Assembly: GCF_047948215.1 (NCBI RefSeq)
Contig: NC_134465.1
Location: 14,236,522-14,300,521 of the forward strand
Reading direction: 5' to 3'
Source of the DNA: Lycorma delicatula
Taxonomy: Eukaryota > Arthropoda > Insecta > Hemiptera > Fulgoridae
DNA: 64,000 nucleotides
Shown here: positions 33,773 to 45,477 of the stretch, piece by piece
Position numbering within the stretch: position 1 is the first letter of the stretch
How the letters are laid out: each line of letters opens with the position of its first letter
Notes under the pieces: generated by a model
Database searches by the model: none
What the model saw: only the letters and a program-made list of their open reading frames with translations
What the model was told of the DNA's origin: nothing
Position numbers and translations under genes: made by a program

Positions 33773-33776
<4 letters not shown>
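33290..33776. repeat. Right long TIR
   Basis: Inverted counterpart of 29070-29535; ends GGTATA and runs into a (TA)n tract. Confidence 0.85.

Positions 33777-33824
<48 letters not shown>
33773..33824. repeat. (TA)n microsatellite
   Basis: About 25 uninterrupted TA units immediately outside the right TIR. It may have expanded from the TA target duplication. Confidence 0.9.
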
Positions 33825-33827
<3 letters not shown>

Positions 33828-33829
33828 AA

Positions 33830-34565
33830 TAAAAAAGTAATTTACGATTCATTAATTAATATATATTTTTAAAAAAATATTAGTAACATAAATGGATACA
33901 TAGTAATAAATAAAAGTGGTAATAAGTCGGCTTGTAATATCTTCATTTTTAATAGTTATGAATTTTATAGTATAAATACAATAAAAGGATAATAAATCAC
34001 AAGAAAGTGGGGGGTAGCAGGAAGGAAAGTGAAAGATACAGGAATATTTGAAGCGTGAGATCACAGTCTTAATATATATTAAAAAAAAGCACATTATGTT
34101 GTAGCCTGTAACTAATACGGGTGGTTACATATTAGTTTATAGTGTATAGCCTTCGTGAAGGAGACTATCTAAATCGCTAGAGACAGACTCAAGTGGTTGA
34201 TGTCTGTGGTTTCCCATTATAAATATCGATGAAGTTTTAATTTTTTTAACTAAATGAAAAGACACTTGTGTTTTAATCGCGTAAATATTTACACAGATAC
34301 ACGTATACTCGTAATTATTACAAATTAAAAAAAATATACGAAATAAAAAAATGAATATTTAAAAAAAAAATAATATCGAATAAAATCCAAGAATAAAAAA
34401 ACATCATAAAAGCGTGAAAAAAATCTCCAACTACTAAATTCTGAGATCGATAAAAATATTTTTTTTTATGTATTTATTAGTTTTTAAAGATTTTGTTGGA
34501 ATCTTCGAATCGTAATTAATAAGTTTAACCGTACGAAGTAATTGCATCTGAATTATAGAATTGAA
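33830..34565. other. No gene recognised
   Basis: AT-rich sequence with no readable domain on either strand. Confidence 0.45.
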
Positions 34566-34569
34566 AAAA

Positions 34570-35730
34570 TTAAAAATTTGGACGATGATTAAAAGTAGAT
34601 AAAAAGATCTTAAATTATTTGAGGAGGGTGAAAGTATTAGAAGATGAAATAGAAAAGTAGCAAGAGAAAAAGAATTTAGAGATACAGAAAATCGAATAAT
34701 TAATGAATTATGCAGAGTAACAACACAAAAAGCAAAAGAGAAACGGATACAAAAAATTGATTTACAAAAATGTAAAAAAAAATGACGCGGGATAAACGGA
34801 GAAAGAGTATAGACATTAAAGAAATTTCCAGTAGAGGTGGCAGTATACGCAAAGAGGAAATAATACTTAATATTTGGAAGGAATATATAAAGGAATTTTT
34901 TCAGCTCTGTGGAAAGCCAAACGATTTCTACTACATACAGATCAGGTTGAGACGGTAGAGAACGAAACAAAAGTATCGACGATCCTAAAATCGATAGGTT
35001 TATGAACGAAATAAGATAGGAAAAACTAGCGGACTTGATAACATGCCGATAGAAGCGAATAAATTCTCGATGACGGTTTCCGGGAACCGGTGAAAATTGT
35101 TTGATATTCGTAAAACAATTGTGACAGCGATTTTCAAAAAAAAAAGCGTGATACGGTAAAGATCAAGGGAAGATCAGCTTAATTTTAGATCCGACAAAGA
35201 ATTCTGAAAATTCATCTGACAGAAGACCGTGGAAAAAATTAAGTAAATAATTACAGGGAAGAATACGGATTTAGGAACGGAAGATCGGATTAATAAGAAC
35301 TTTGTTGAGGTGTATATGGAAAGAGCAATCGATCGTGTTAAACTGAATTACCTAAAGACGAAACAGTAGAATGGAAAAATAGAAGATTAATTAAGGGACG
35401 GAACTCGAATTAGAAAACATTTATGTAGGTAGGGGAAGCACAAATCGAGAGGTTTGACCTAGGGTGTTGACTGTCACCTGTCTTGTTATGTATGAATGTT
35501 GAACGAATAATCTAGAAGAAACGTTCTAGAAGGTGAAGGGCTTGATGTACCAGAAACGAGAATAAATTGTATAAGACTCTCTCACATGACATGGTTTTTT
35601 CGTAAGAAATGAAGCGCACAACATTCGAGAGATAATTTCAAATATCTCTCGCAGAAGACACCACCGTGACAGAGATAGAAGCCCGTAAAATTCAAGTACT
35701 GATTGAGGTTTTAAAGAAATACACTACTTT
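34570..35730 (+). pseudogene. Decayed LINE reverse transcriptase
   Basis: Plus-strand pieces, in three frames, follow the order of a LINE RT: RTGGSIR-like text and EIILNIWKEYIKEFF (~34855-34900), GKTSGLDNMPIEANKFS (RT block 1-2, ~35025-35070), TIVTAIFKKK and IKGRSA (~35120-35180), a YGFRNGRS segment (~35265), LSPVLLCMNVERII (~35470-35510), EGEGLDVPETRINCIRLSHM (~35525-35590). In the last block the catalytic FADD has decayed to LSHM. The minus-strand ORF at 34434-34970 is a shadow of this relic. Its spacing fits the LINE type whose C-terminus occurs at 25700-26270. Confidence 0.7.
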
Positions 35731-35739
35731 AAATAATAC

Positions 35740-38700
35740 AAATATTTTAATACAGATATTATTAATATGCCGTTTTTAATATAGTATATAGAATATTATT
35801 ACAATACAGTAAATATTTAATAAAATACGGAATTCAGAACGTACCGAGAGATTTTACCGAACTTAAAGGTTTGATTATAAAAATATTCATGCGGATAAAT
35901 GTCCGATCTCACTTCATTTTCTCTCTGTTACCCTTTTGTGATTTTACAATAAAAATGAATATCTTAAGAACGAATTGTGTTATTTTAAGTTGAAATTTGT
36001 TGTAAATAGGGCCGACAATATATTCTACGAATTAAATAATCTGAAAATTTTACCTTTACAAATTCCAAAACGGCGGTCATATAAAATGTTTAATCGTCGA
36101 TCTGTAGATATTAGTTTATTGAATTACGTTAAGCGAAAAAAAATTTAAGCGTTTTATTGTGAACTCATTCCTTCAAATCGGTATACGGCTGAAATTTTTA
36201 AAATTAATTTAAAAAAATCACGCGGTTTAACAATTTTGCATTTCACACATTATTTTGACAAAGTTTGTCCGATACCTCCCGGAACATTCTGTATATTTAA
36301 AGCGACATTTAATTTTTTAAGAATTGGAAAATCTAGGTTTTCTGATCTTAAAATCGTTTCGTTTCGTTATAAAAACTAACGAATTTATAAAATAGCTGAT
36401 CGAATTGTATTCGAATAACGGTAAGGTCGTTGGGATTCTAAAATACTAAGCCGAGTTCAATGTATTAAGAATTTTTTACGATTTACGAATACCGGCATTC
36501 GAATTAGGAAAAATTACCTTTGTTACGGGATCAAATCGTAACGATACGATTATTTTTAAGAATTATAAGTTCCTGTGCCGTACTTATATGAAAAGGGAGG
36601 AATGAAATATAACTTCTTGCTCTAAATACGCCGTTAAACATCAGCATGCCGGCTGAAATGGCGACAATATAGTAACAACCTTTTCATTCTGATAACCTAC
36701 GAGATTTAGAACCGACAATGAACATCATTATTCCAGCAGAAAGGAATAATATTTGTACTTAGAATGAGTTACATACGTCAAAGCCGTACGAAAGATCGGA
36801 ATATGTAGTTTAAAGCAAAATGAAGTAAGCTTAAAATAAAACAAAAACAATTGACTTTAAAAATGAAGAAAAAACTAAAGTATAATCCCTATTAAATTAT
36901 ATTAATTTCAAATTTTCGCGCCGAATTAAAAACCTACAACTTATTAACCCTCGATTAGTTATAGGATTTCAAAAAGTTAGAGTTTAACGTAGAACCGAAT
37001 AGAATAATTTTTTACCGACGTTTCGAGGAAAAGGACGGTATTACTTTCAGTCGCACGGTAGGATCGGGGATGAGATTGAACTTCTTTCCGTTTTGAGGTA
37101 CGAGGATTTCGAAAATACCATTCGCGTATAACATTTTGCGGATCGAAACCTCCAAAACTTTTACATCGATTTAACTGAAATTTAGATCTGCTGTAGCGGT
37201 GGATCTGAAATTGCTCACGTGAGAATTCGATGAAGATCGGTCGACGTTTTTGAGTTTCGCTCAGTCGTTCCAAAAAGGTTGAAAATTTTTTACTTTGAAA
37301 ATCTCCAACACTACTCGATCCAATTTTAATGAAACTCAAATATACGGTTCAGTCGTTCTTCAGTTACGCTCAATTTAAGGGCGATAACAGATAACACGAC
37401 CTCGATTTGAGTTTTCGTCGACTTGGTGTCGGTATAGTCTTCATACGCGCTTATGCAACGAGTCAAAGCGACGAGCGAGTCTGAGTCTGCGTGTAGGGTC
37501 TACTCGTTAATCGAACGTATGTAAGTTGTATTCTGAAAATCATTGCGTTTCTGAATGCGACATACTGAGAGCGTCGGAAACGAAAAATCGGTCATGCGCG
37601 GAACCGGGCAAATCTTATTTTATTTTAAGAGCGGTTTTTGACGACGGTTTTTTTTTAAATGCAATTTTACTTAAAACATTTTAGTCGCATTTTATTTAAA
37701 ATGTAAATATACTTTTACTAGATAAAAACATGAAACGGTATAAAAAAAAGAAATCCAAACTGTGGAAAACATATATCGTTAAAAATTAAAAATGAAGTGC
37801 AGATAAACGACGTTAATTATCTACAACCGAATGTGAAAAATAGCTACGCATATATATTTTTTTCTATTACGACAGATTTTCAACCGATTTCTTTCAAGAT
37901 TTTCATGAAAATATCTTGAATATCACAATGTCTTCGTGTTATAAATCGACGGACTGAAACAATGTAATTCTAAGTAACGATGTCGACAAACAAATGAAAA
38001 TTATCTTCAATCCTTGTACGTTAACGATGTAATTTCTTGTTAAAAATATTTTTCAGTTAACTTACCTGAGAAAATCTGAAACGCAACTACCGGACGGATT
38101 TCCTTTAATAGATAAAAAAAAAATCTTTGACACTAATCCTCTTTGGTAAACAGTAATGTTTGAATATTCATAAAAAAATAATTATCGGTCGAATCGAGAG
38201 TCTCTCCTTGTGTTTTTTCGAAGAATTAAACACCTTCCTTTAGTGAAATTTTTGAATATAATCTTTCGCCTAGGAAAACCGAGAAATAATAACAAATTAC
38301 AAATTGTAATTTGTAGAAAAAAATCGGTAATTAAATATTACAGTAATATAAAACTAAAAGATAAAAAACGTTCTAAAGATAACGTAGAGTTTGACGGAAG
38401 TTTGTATTTACAATTATAATACTATTCTAAAAAAACAAAGCTATAAACTTAGAAAATGAATAAATAAATAAATAACCTGAACGCTATTAAAAATAATAAA
38501 ACAAGTTTTAAATTTTCTTCTTCTTTTAAGAAATAATAATAATAACAATACGAACTTTCATTTTATGTGTTTATTTATAAAAGTTTTACCATTTTTATTA
38601 GGGCCATGTGGTATGTTACGTGTTTGCTGTACGCTGTATTAATAACATTATGTATATTCCAGTAGCGTATAAAGATAAAGAAGTAGGGGAAAAATTTAAA

Positions 38701-39500
38701 CACGTGACCTTTTTCTTACGGTGCTTACAGACGTTTTATTTGAAAAATTTATAGCGGGTCCTCTACTCCTGTCATTTGGAGCGATTAAAATCGAAAACGT
38801 TTTCGAAATACTACTTTAAATTTTTGATAATATTGTAAAATTTGTTTAATCTATCCAAAAAATTTGTCTGCAGATGTTCTTCCGATTATAATAATTTACA
38901 AACCAAAAAATTCAATAAATTGTTTTGTTTTTTTACACAAAAATATATAAAAAAAGGCGTTATCGATAATGTACTTTATATCTAAAAATAAATCTATCAC
39001 CGGTTTAATAAAATGTAAATATACGTAATTATAGAGAGGCTCCTTTTAAACTAAGGATCTTTTACGTATATCAAAAAGCTAAAAGTCTAACTTTAGAATT
39101 CAATCCGGATGAAAACGTGTCGATCGCATCAAACGTTATTTTTCAATAACATTACCTTAACCGAATCGGGGGGGCCTTGTCGGTTGCGAAGTGTAATCGG
39201 CGATTCGAATTTAAATTCAAAATACCGTTTGCCCGGCAGAAATTCATCGATGATTAGTCGAACAATAAGATGTGATGAACGAGGCGTATGCGCGGGAACG
39301 TTCATTTTAGGCAAAAGCCTAAAATTTATAACCTTCAAACCCCCTCTCACACAAAAAAAAGAAAAAAATCTTCAGACGTGACAGTCACGATAAACGAAAA
39401 AAGAATTCGTCTGATCGATTTCCTACCTCGTTCCTAAGAGGATGTATCTTTACTAGCAGTGCGTTCTCGCGTTCATAACAAAATGACAGAACAGTTACAA
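35740..39500. other. No gene recognised
   Basis: A minus-strand ORF at 36977-37339 (120 codons) has more even composition than its surroundings (SVGDFQSKKFSTFLERLSE, then TQKRRPIFIEFSREQF). I recall similar peptides from repetitive insect DNA but cannot assign it. At ~36260-36295 the phrase CCGATACCTCCCGGAACATT resembles transposon-end sequence. A perfect hairpin, ATTTTAGGC-AAAA-GCCTAAAAT, lies at 39304-39325. Confidence 0.4.
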
Positions 39501-39509
39501 ACGTTTCAA

Positions 39510-39745
39510 CGGTAAGTACCGAGCCGCTTTGTACAGCCAGGATTTTTCATCGTCAAACTCTCATCTCTTCCTAAAATTGAAGAAACTGTTGTGCGGAAAA
39601 CATATATAAAGACCGACGATGATGCTGTCATCGATCGGTTTCAGGGGACGGCCGATACAATATTTCGGTGAAGCGATTGAGCGATTTCATAATAAATGAA
39701 CTTGAACTTGGCAGTGTTAACTGGATCACAAAAATTGCAATTATT
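39510..39745 (+). pseudogene. Mariner transposase C-terminal relic (tentative)
   Basis: Frames combine to SNSHLFLKLKKLLCGKHI (~39555-39608), then KTDDDAVIDRFQGTADTIFR (~39610-39670), then GEAIERFHNK. This follows the mariner/SETMAR C-terminal order: PSDFHLFxxLKxHLxGxxF, an acidic-residue helix, then a GxxxLxxRWxKC region. Two frameshifts are needed. The upstream catalytic part is not readable. Confidence 0.45.
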
Positions 39746-39759
39746 TTTTTTTTCTTGAG

Positions 39760-41815
39760 TTACTAAAAAAGGTCGTCTGGCTTGATGTTAATCTTCACTC
39801 GTTTCTATTCTGTACTAATTTCTTTTACCGCCACAGATTTACTACATCCTATCTTTTTGACTGTCCGCTCTGCATATCGCAAAATTGCTCTGCAGTTTTT
39901 ACTATTTACACTCGATCGCTAAACCAAATTAATTAAACCTATATGTCTTAATACGCGTGTGTGGCCCACGGACCTAGTTCATATGAAATCTCAAGATCTC
40001 CTCGTTTCGACCTATTCTACTCTTTTGTTTTTCCTGATGTACAGGTTTTAAAAAAAACTTGAGCATTATATACGATACACCAAATATTTCAATAATTTCT
40101 AATTTTTAAAATTTATACTCCGAATGAAGTTCTCGTTGCTTGTGCCATTCTGCTTTATTTTCACACTACTTCGTTCGTACTTTGTAATTTTACTAAATAA
40201 ATAACATTTTCGTGATTCTGGTGTATCGTTTTCCCGTTTCCCGTTATTCTTCTTACTGTTACATTTCATTAACCTTGTTTTATTCTTATTTATTTTCAGA
40301 CAGAATATCCTTCCTTCCTTGATTTAGTCTTTCGTATTAAGTGTGTTCTGCCTTTTCAAAAAAAAATTAAAATGACATAAATATAATCAGCGAATCGTGA
40401 GTATAAATCAGTGACATTTTTATTTCTTCTCTTCAAACTTTAAATCAGACGTCAAATTTTTCTTTCGATTCTAGTATTTATTTCTTTTATTTACAATACC
40501 TCCCCGTCGCAGCTTCGCCTGCGCTATTTGGTTACTTGCGTTTCTCGTAGCGGTCAATTTTTTTATTTTATGCTCTTTAGTAAAGTACCGGAGATAGATG
40601 CAGTCAGTCACAGGTACAGTTACGGTGGCAGTGGCTGTGTTGATTGAGCTACAGAGCAGTATACCTTCGAACCTCTGAAAGAATTAAAAACCCCTAAAAT
40701 GGTTTTTAAATATTTATCTGAACGGTATTTGCAAGCCCAAATTATACTGAATATATCGTTTACTATAGTCGGGACTGAAAATTTACAATCATTGTTCAAA
40801 AGGTAAAAGGTTTTTACCTTTCTTCATTCCCTTTCAAGGTCGAATTTCAAAAATCTAGAAATGGTTTATCGACATGAAGATTACACTCACCAAAAATCAA
40901 ATTGATTTCTTCATTTCTTACCGAAAAATTAAAAAAAAATCTTTAAAAAAATTAAAAATCCGTTATACCACTTTTAATCTTTGAATTTAAAAAATGTAGA
41001 AATCAATTTTTAGATATTCATATTAAGATTATACACACCAAAAATTATGTTGATATTTACGTCTGTTACTTAGAAATAAAAAATAAATTAAAAAAAAATT
41101 ATTTCATTCTTACTCCGTTTTAACCCGTTAAACTCGGAATTTCTTAGTGGATTTTCTTAGTTTGCACTTACACCGAAAGGAGGAAATGTATACAAATTTT
41201 CATCAATTTATCTTCAGTAGTTTTTGCTCGGCGTTGATCACTCACGACATGTTATTTTAATATATATATATATATATATATATGTATAGATAGCATACCC
41301 CGTCTCGGTTTCGCCTGAGCTGATAATATAGCCCACTTTTTTTACTGTATTAAACCGATACAACTTCCGAGTATATGATATTTTTTGCGGCTTCTTGATT
41401 TTCTGTTACAGCAGAATATTATGGCCGTTGCAATGTGGAGGACCATAAAACCTTAGCGGTAGGTTTTAGAGCAAGTGTGAACTATAGATGCATCGGTGAT
41501 GAATTGAAGCAACGCCTTGTTGCCTATTGAATTGTTATTTAATATCTTGTCGTCTTCACATTTAGATAACATATAATTGAACTTGTAACATATAAAGTAA
41601 CGCATATAATTAAACTCGATAACAAATAAGTAGACGATTAAAATAAGCGTTCATCGAACATTAGTAGACATGCGAATCCATCCAGACTGAGTGTACAACA
41701 CGACCGCTCTGGCTCAGATTATGGCGCCGAATGAATTGAAGGTCGCTACATAATAATGACTACTCCTTGCGGTATTATGACGTAGGACATGGTTTTATCA
41801 TCGTATGATCATACC
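39760..41815. other. Unassigned DNA with repeated CGCCTG motif
   Basis: No coding region. The phrases CCCGTCGCAGCTTCGCCTGC (40502) and CCCGTCTCGGTTTCGCCTGA (41299) occur ~800 bp apart in the same orientation, each close to an AT-rich tract ((AT)n at 41262-41283). On the minus strand they read AGGCGAAGCTGCGACGGG, which resembles the 3'-terminal hairpin text of arthropod Helitrons and lies downstream of the Helitron ORF. Confidence 0.45.
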
Positions 41816-41818
41816 TTG

Positions 41819-43566
41819 CTAGGTAGCAGCACCCGACGGCACAAATGGAACGTAACACAGAATGTACTGATTTTCCGAATTGTATTTTCCGTATTCTATG
41901 AAAAAGTAATTTGATCGTAAATCAATATAAGTGTGATTGAATGTCTGACCTTGCGCTTTATTCATTGTTATAGTAAACGAAATTTTATAGGGAATTTCAG
42001 TCTCTTGAATTGAAACGGTAAGTCCGTTGGGATGCGGGGTATAAGAGCAAGCTCTCTTGCAGCTGAACCTGTCCTGAATAGTAGCCTCAATGACGTGATT
42101 TCGCATAGTTTTGACTTGTGACCTGGTGCCGTTACATAAGCTTGGAGAGTTAAGGTTTCGTAGTAAAATAATCGGAACTCCATTTTTAAGACTGAGACTA
42201 CGAGCTGAAAAAACTGCAGGATTAAGGGAATTCAAACATTCTGGATAGCGGACTACATCTTCGGCATCGATTATAGAATCTACAGATCGATATTCCTAGC
42301 TTTATTACCCTTCCTGGTAATAGATAAAAAAGTCGCTAAAGAATACTGGTTAGTTGCGTATACGTATTACTTTTCCATAGTATATAGACTGTAGTCTACC
42401 TTTTTAAAATCCTCACGTAATATCAGTCCAATTAAACATAACGAATTTTCACAAATGAAATTTACTTTTGTATTGTGATACGTTCGTTATTTATACAAGT
42501 AACTTATCACAAGTAAAATCACTAATATGATTTTTTTCTAAAATCATATAGTTAGGTTCAAATTCAGAAACATTTCGAGGAGTTATGATAGATCTTTCAC
42601 GAAGCCATTCGTACGGTTTTTTTTTTTGTAAAAGCTTACTAATTTCTGGATAAACATTGGAACTGAGGATCATCCATTGTACGCACAGCGGTATCGATCA
42701 TTTCATCTACAGAAATGTAACCGTCATTGTGAGGAAGAGTCCCATTTCCAATGTTTAGTAGTTGTAAGGGAAACTTATCATCGCCAACCGCCATTCCCAA
42801 GATGAATTCTCATATTAGTTCTTAAGTTAATAGCGAGGACAAATTTCCATAAGGGTGATGATTTAAGGCGCGCCTGAACAACATCAGTCCTAGTTTCTCT
42901 CGCGATGACAGGCAATGTTTGTCGAAAGTCTTTAGCAAACACGAAAGTTTTACCACCCGTTAATTTACCGCACGATTTAATATCTCAAAGGGTTCGATCA
43001 GTGGCTTCAATATGAGCTGGATGACTCATTGTTTATTCTTCTCACTCTGTAAGTTTAGTAACTTGAAAAATTTGTCCAAGCAGACCGTTTATAAGAATAG
43101 AACAAACATATTCTTGTCCGCATGCGACATTTAACGATAACTTAAAAGTGCAATGTGCAGTTCTTCCACCAAGTGTAAGTGTAGCAGCTATTTGTGATGA
43201 TGCTACACCGATTGCGACAAACTTGTCGCAAACTTTAGTCGAGCAAACTTGAGCAAGAAGCAGATTGATTAAGAAAGTTTTCCCAGCGCCTCCAGGAGCA
43301 TCTAAGAAAAACATTTTTGGGTTGCTGTTAGCAACACTGTCATTTATATCGTGAAATGCCGGACGGTGATCCGGTACTGATTTAGGAAGATTAATACTTA
43401 CAGATTCTTTCTGTTCATCGACGTCGAAAGAAAGACTTAACAACGTATCATAAGCGTTAATAGCTTCTTGATTATCACGTGTAGGTGTTTGTAAACCGAA
43501 ATCGCATAAGTATTTCTCATTTAACGTAACGACAATATCTTCAATCTCAATGAGACCTCTATTCAA
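41819..43566 (-). pseudogene. PIF1-like helicase domain of the Helitron
   Basis: The N-terminal part (open 43042-43566) carries Walker A, FFLDAPGGAGKTFLINLLLA (~43250-43325), then GRTAHCTFKLSL. Further downstream in other frames: FVFAKDFRQTLPVIARE (motif III-like, ~42890-42945), LRTNMRIHLGN (~42810). The C-terminal part (open 41819-42235) has NGVPIILLRNLNSPSLCNGT (~42100-42190) and FTITMNKAQGQTFNHTYIDL (motif V/VI region, ~41920-41975), ending in GKYNSENQYILCYVP where the family has GQLYVALSRV, so the motif VI arginine is lost. Helicase unwinding of the donor strand is the family role. Frameshifts near 42240-42700 and 43030 inactivate it. Confidence 0.85.
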
Positions 43567-43599
43567 TATTTAATCTGAAATTGTAATCTTAACGTTATC

Positions 43600-44160
43600 G
43601 GTTTGACGTCGGATTTGCTATAAAATATCTTTACAAAATTCTTTTTGGAACATTTCCCACAATACATTCGGTCGGGCAGGATGACAAAAATCTATTATAA
43701 TTGCAAATAATTCTTCTCAATTTAGGCGAAGACTGACAGATAGAAGTATGAGCAAGCGTGCCTACCCGATGATTATCATTTTCCAATAAGTCAAGTGCAG
43801 TGCAAGCAGCTTTATATGTTTAGTGTAGCGCGCCATCAACAGCTTTCAAGTAACCAATAGATGTAGATCCTTTAACATTATGCAAAAACCTACGCAGATG
43901 AAAGCATTCAATATGGTTCGGATGAATTGTATATACTCTAACCAGAGCAGCATCCTTTTTGATTTCAGGAAATTCTTCGATGTCAGTTCCGCTCTTTCTT
44001 CAGCTAAACTTGTTATTATTATAGGTATGTTATCTAGGAACCTCAGGATGTAACAGCGTCTTAGCAAAGTTATCAAACTGATAAAGCTCAAAAAAAGCAT
44101 AACAGTGGTCTTCCAAGGACTTTAAAGAACTCGCTGGAGATTTTGTTCGCTAAAATAAAT
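43600..44160 (-). pseudogene. Helitron spacer between Rep and helicase
   Basis: Minus-strand frames near 43780-43930 read NHIESFHLRRFLHNVKGSTS, followed by GYLKAVDGALHTYKAACTAL and LLENDNHRVGT, matching the segment that precedes the helicase in insect Helitrons (HLRxLLHxVxGPTSF..LRTV). Several shifts separate it from the open frame at 43846-44100, which is partly the same DNA read in another frame. Confidence 0.65.
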
Positions 44161-44259
44161 ACATCGATAGTTTTCTAAATGAACCGCGAAGTGTACAATA
44201 GTGAGATAACGCAGATGTATTAGAAAGTCAGAAAATCACCTATCGGCTTTAGATGTACA

Positions 44260-44304
44260 TATATATCTACCATTAATGTCAAAGACATTAATGGTAGATA
44301 TATA
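44260..44304. other. Perfect 21-bp hairpin
   Basis: TATATATCTACCATTAATGTC (44260-44280) and its exact reverse complement (44284-44304) are separated by AAA. The inner part (AATGTC-AAA-GACATT) recurs twice just downstream, at ~44304-44322 (inverted) and ~44442-44458, framing the duplicated helicase scrap. Confidence 0.9.
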
Positions 44305-44334
44305 ATGTCTTTGACATTAATGGTTTTTAGTTGA

Positions 44335-44440
44335 GCTAACTTGACAAAGAAGCAGATTGATTAAGGAAGTTTTCCTAGCACCTCCAAGAGCATCTAAGAA
44401 AATTTTTTTTGGGTGGTTGCTAGCAACAGTGTCATTTATT
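44335..44440 (-). repeat. Partial duplication of the Helitron Walker-A segment
   Basis: About 105 bp here match 43240-43345 in the same orientation, including AAGAAGCAGATTGATTAAG, TTTTCC-AGC-CCTCCA-GAGC and TAGCAACA-TGTCATTTAT. The copy is ~1.1 kb away, flanked by AATGTCAAAGA repeats and the hairpin at 44260. Differences suggest that the duplication is not very recent, or that it came from another Helitron copy. Confidence 0.85.
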
Positions 44441-44579
44441 AATGTCAAAGAGATTAATGGTACATATATATTATATTTATATTATATTTGGGAATATATT
44501 TGCAGATATATCGAATCGCTTGCACGAAGTTGCAAAATTCAACATTTATGTGGGCATTAAAGCGATGTGACAATAGTGA

Positions 44580-45465
44580 CAATGTGGGACGATCGATCTA
44601 TTATCTGCATCAATTATGTTGTTACCTTGCATGACCTCCGTCGTCTTGACTAGACTTTCCCTGGGATAAGTCCGATAACCATCAGCAGTTTGAGTGTTGC
44701 AAATGTGGATTCGAGGATACATTTTTGGAACATTTTCCTTTTATTATGCACGGTGATGACCTATTTATATCATCACATGGTCCGCCACACATACGCTTAC
44801 AACAATGTCATATAATAACGGGTCAACATTTTTACCAGGGAGTTCATCAGATACGATAAGATCAATTTCATCAGGTCGTATTTTTGTTACTAACCGTACC
44901 GATATGTGAAAATGAGGTAAGCCTCGTTTTTGCTACTCGACACTTAGCAAATATTTCTTTTACTCGACACCAAATATTTCTTTTTTTTTTAATTTTCAAA
45001 TGGAAAATTCTGGATATAATATTGTGTCTATCAGTAGATTTTTAACCGGTAATAGTCCGTTTTTTATTTCTGACCATCCAGGATTTTACGTAAACGTTAT
45101 AAAAAAATCTGGACGCACATGTTTAAGCACGTTTATATCATCTTCAGATTTCTCATCCGTATACCGTGGTGAAACAGTGGTGAAACCGTAAGGGACGTAT
45201 CACACTTTGAATCGTGTTGTTATAATTAACGTTGGTGTCTTGTTGCACAGTATCTCAAGATGAATTTAATCATCGGTACGTAATTTTTTTTGGTTATTAT
45301 GAATAAAGGCTAATCTTTCAGCGATTATTTTGGCGATCATGTAAACACAATATTGATTAATTAAGTTTCTGCAACAACGTAAAACGTTTTCGATGTTATC
45401 TGGAACCGTAAGTCGATAAGCGTAAAATTACACGCACAAAACCGTTTTATTTTGTTTATTATTAT
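44580..45465 (-). pseudogene. Helitron_like_N domain, downstream half
   Basis: Minus-strand reading from 45465: NNNKQNKTVLCV, FYAYRLTVPDNIENVLRCCR (~45430-45370), NQYCVYMIAKIIAERLAFIH (~45350-45300), then after a gap KRGLPHFHISVRLVTKIRPD (~44930-44870), in which PHFH is the HxH-type metal-binding motif of the rolling-circle Rep, then VSDELPGKNVDPLLYDIVVS. MYPRIHICNTQTADGYRTYP (~44700) follows. Stops and shifts interrupt it, and the two-tyrosine Rep motif was not identified. The reading frame resumes across the nested element with the segment at 46658-47490. Confidence 0.8.
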
Positions 45466-45477
45466 TTAGCGGAATAG

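Larger units (their letters stand above)
29070..33776 (-). mobile_element. Tc1/mariner-superfamily element with ~470-bp TIRs, containing two nested insertions
   Basis: The ends read TATACCAGGTAACATTTAAG (29070) and, inverted from 33776, TATACCGGGTGATATTTAAT. The inverted match persists for about 470 bp on both sides (29070-29535 and ~33290-33776), through TGAGAGGTATATG, GGGATCGACATAGTTAAAA, GCATTACGGTG, GACGGAAAAATCGTGTTAAC and TTTAAACAGCG. Between the TIRs, on the minus strand, is a DDE transposase split by LINE copy 2. Removing the LINE (30406-32216) and the 394-bp insert (32712-33105) leaves an original element of about 2.5 kb, close to the element at 54.4-56.9 kb. Flanking TA is compatible with a Tc1/mariner target site; the right flank is a (TA)n tract. 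Confidence 0.85.

Noticed and set aside
34434..34970. 178-codon minus-strand ORF, long for this window
   Set aside because: It is antisense to a decayed LINE RT on the plus strand; its F/L/S-rich composition is what antisense of K/E-rich LINE text gives.
39129..39350. Minus-strand ORF with NVPAHTPRSSHLIV, vaguely like the second catalytic motif of a transposase
   Set aside because: Only a few residues fit, the following PYSPDLAP-type motif is absent, and the mariner pieces nearby lie on the plus strand. Not strong enough to annotate.
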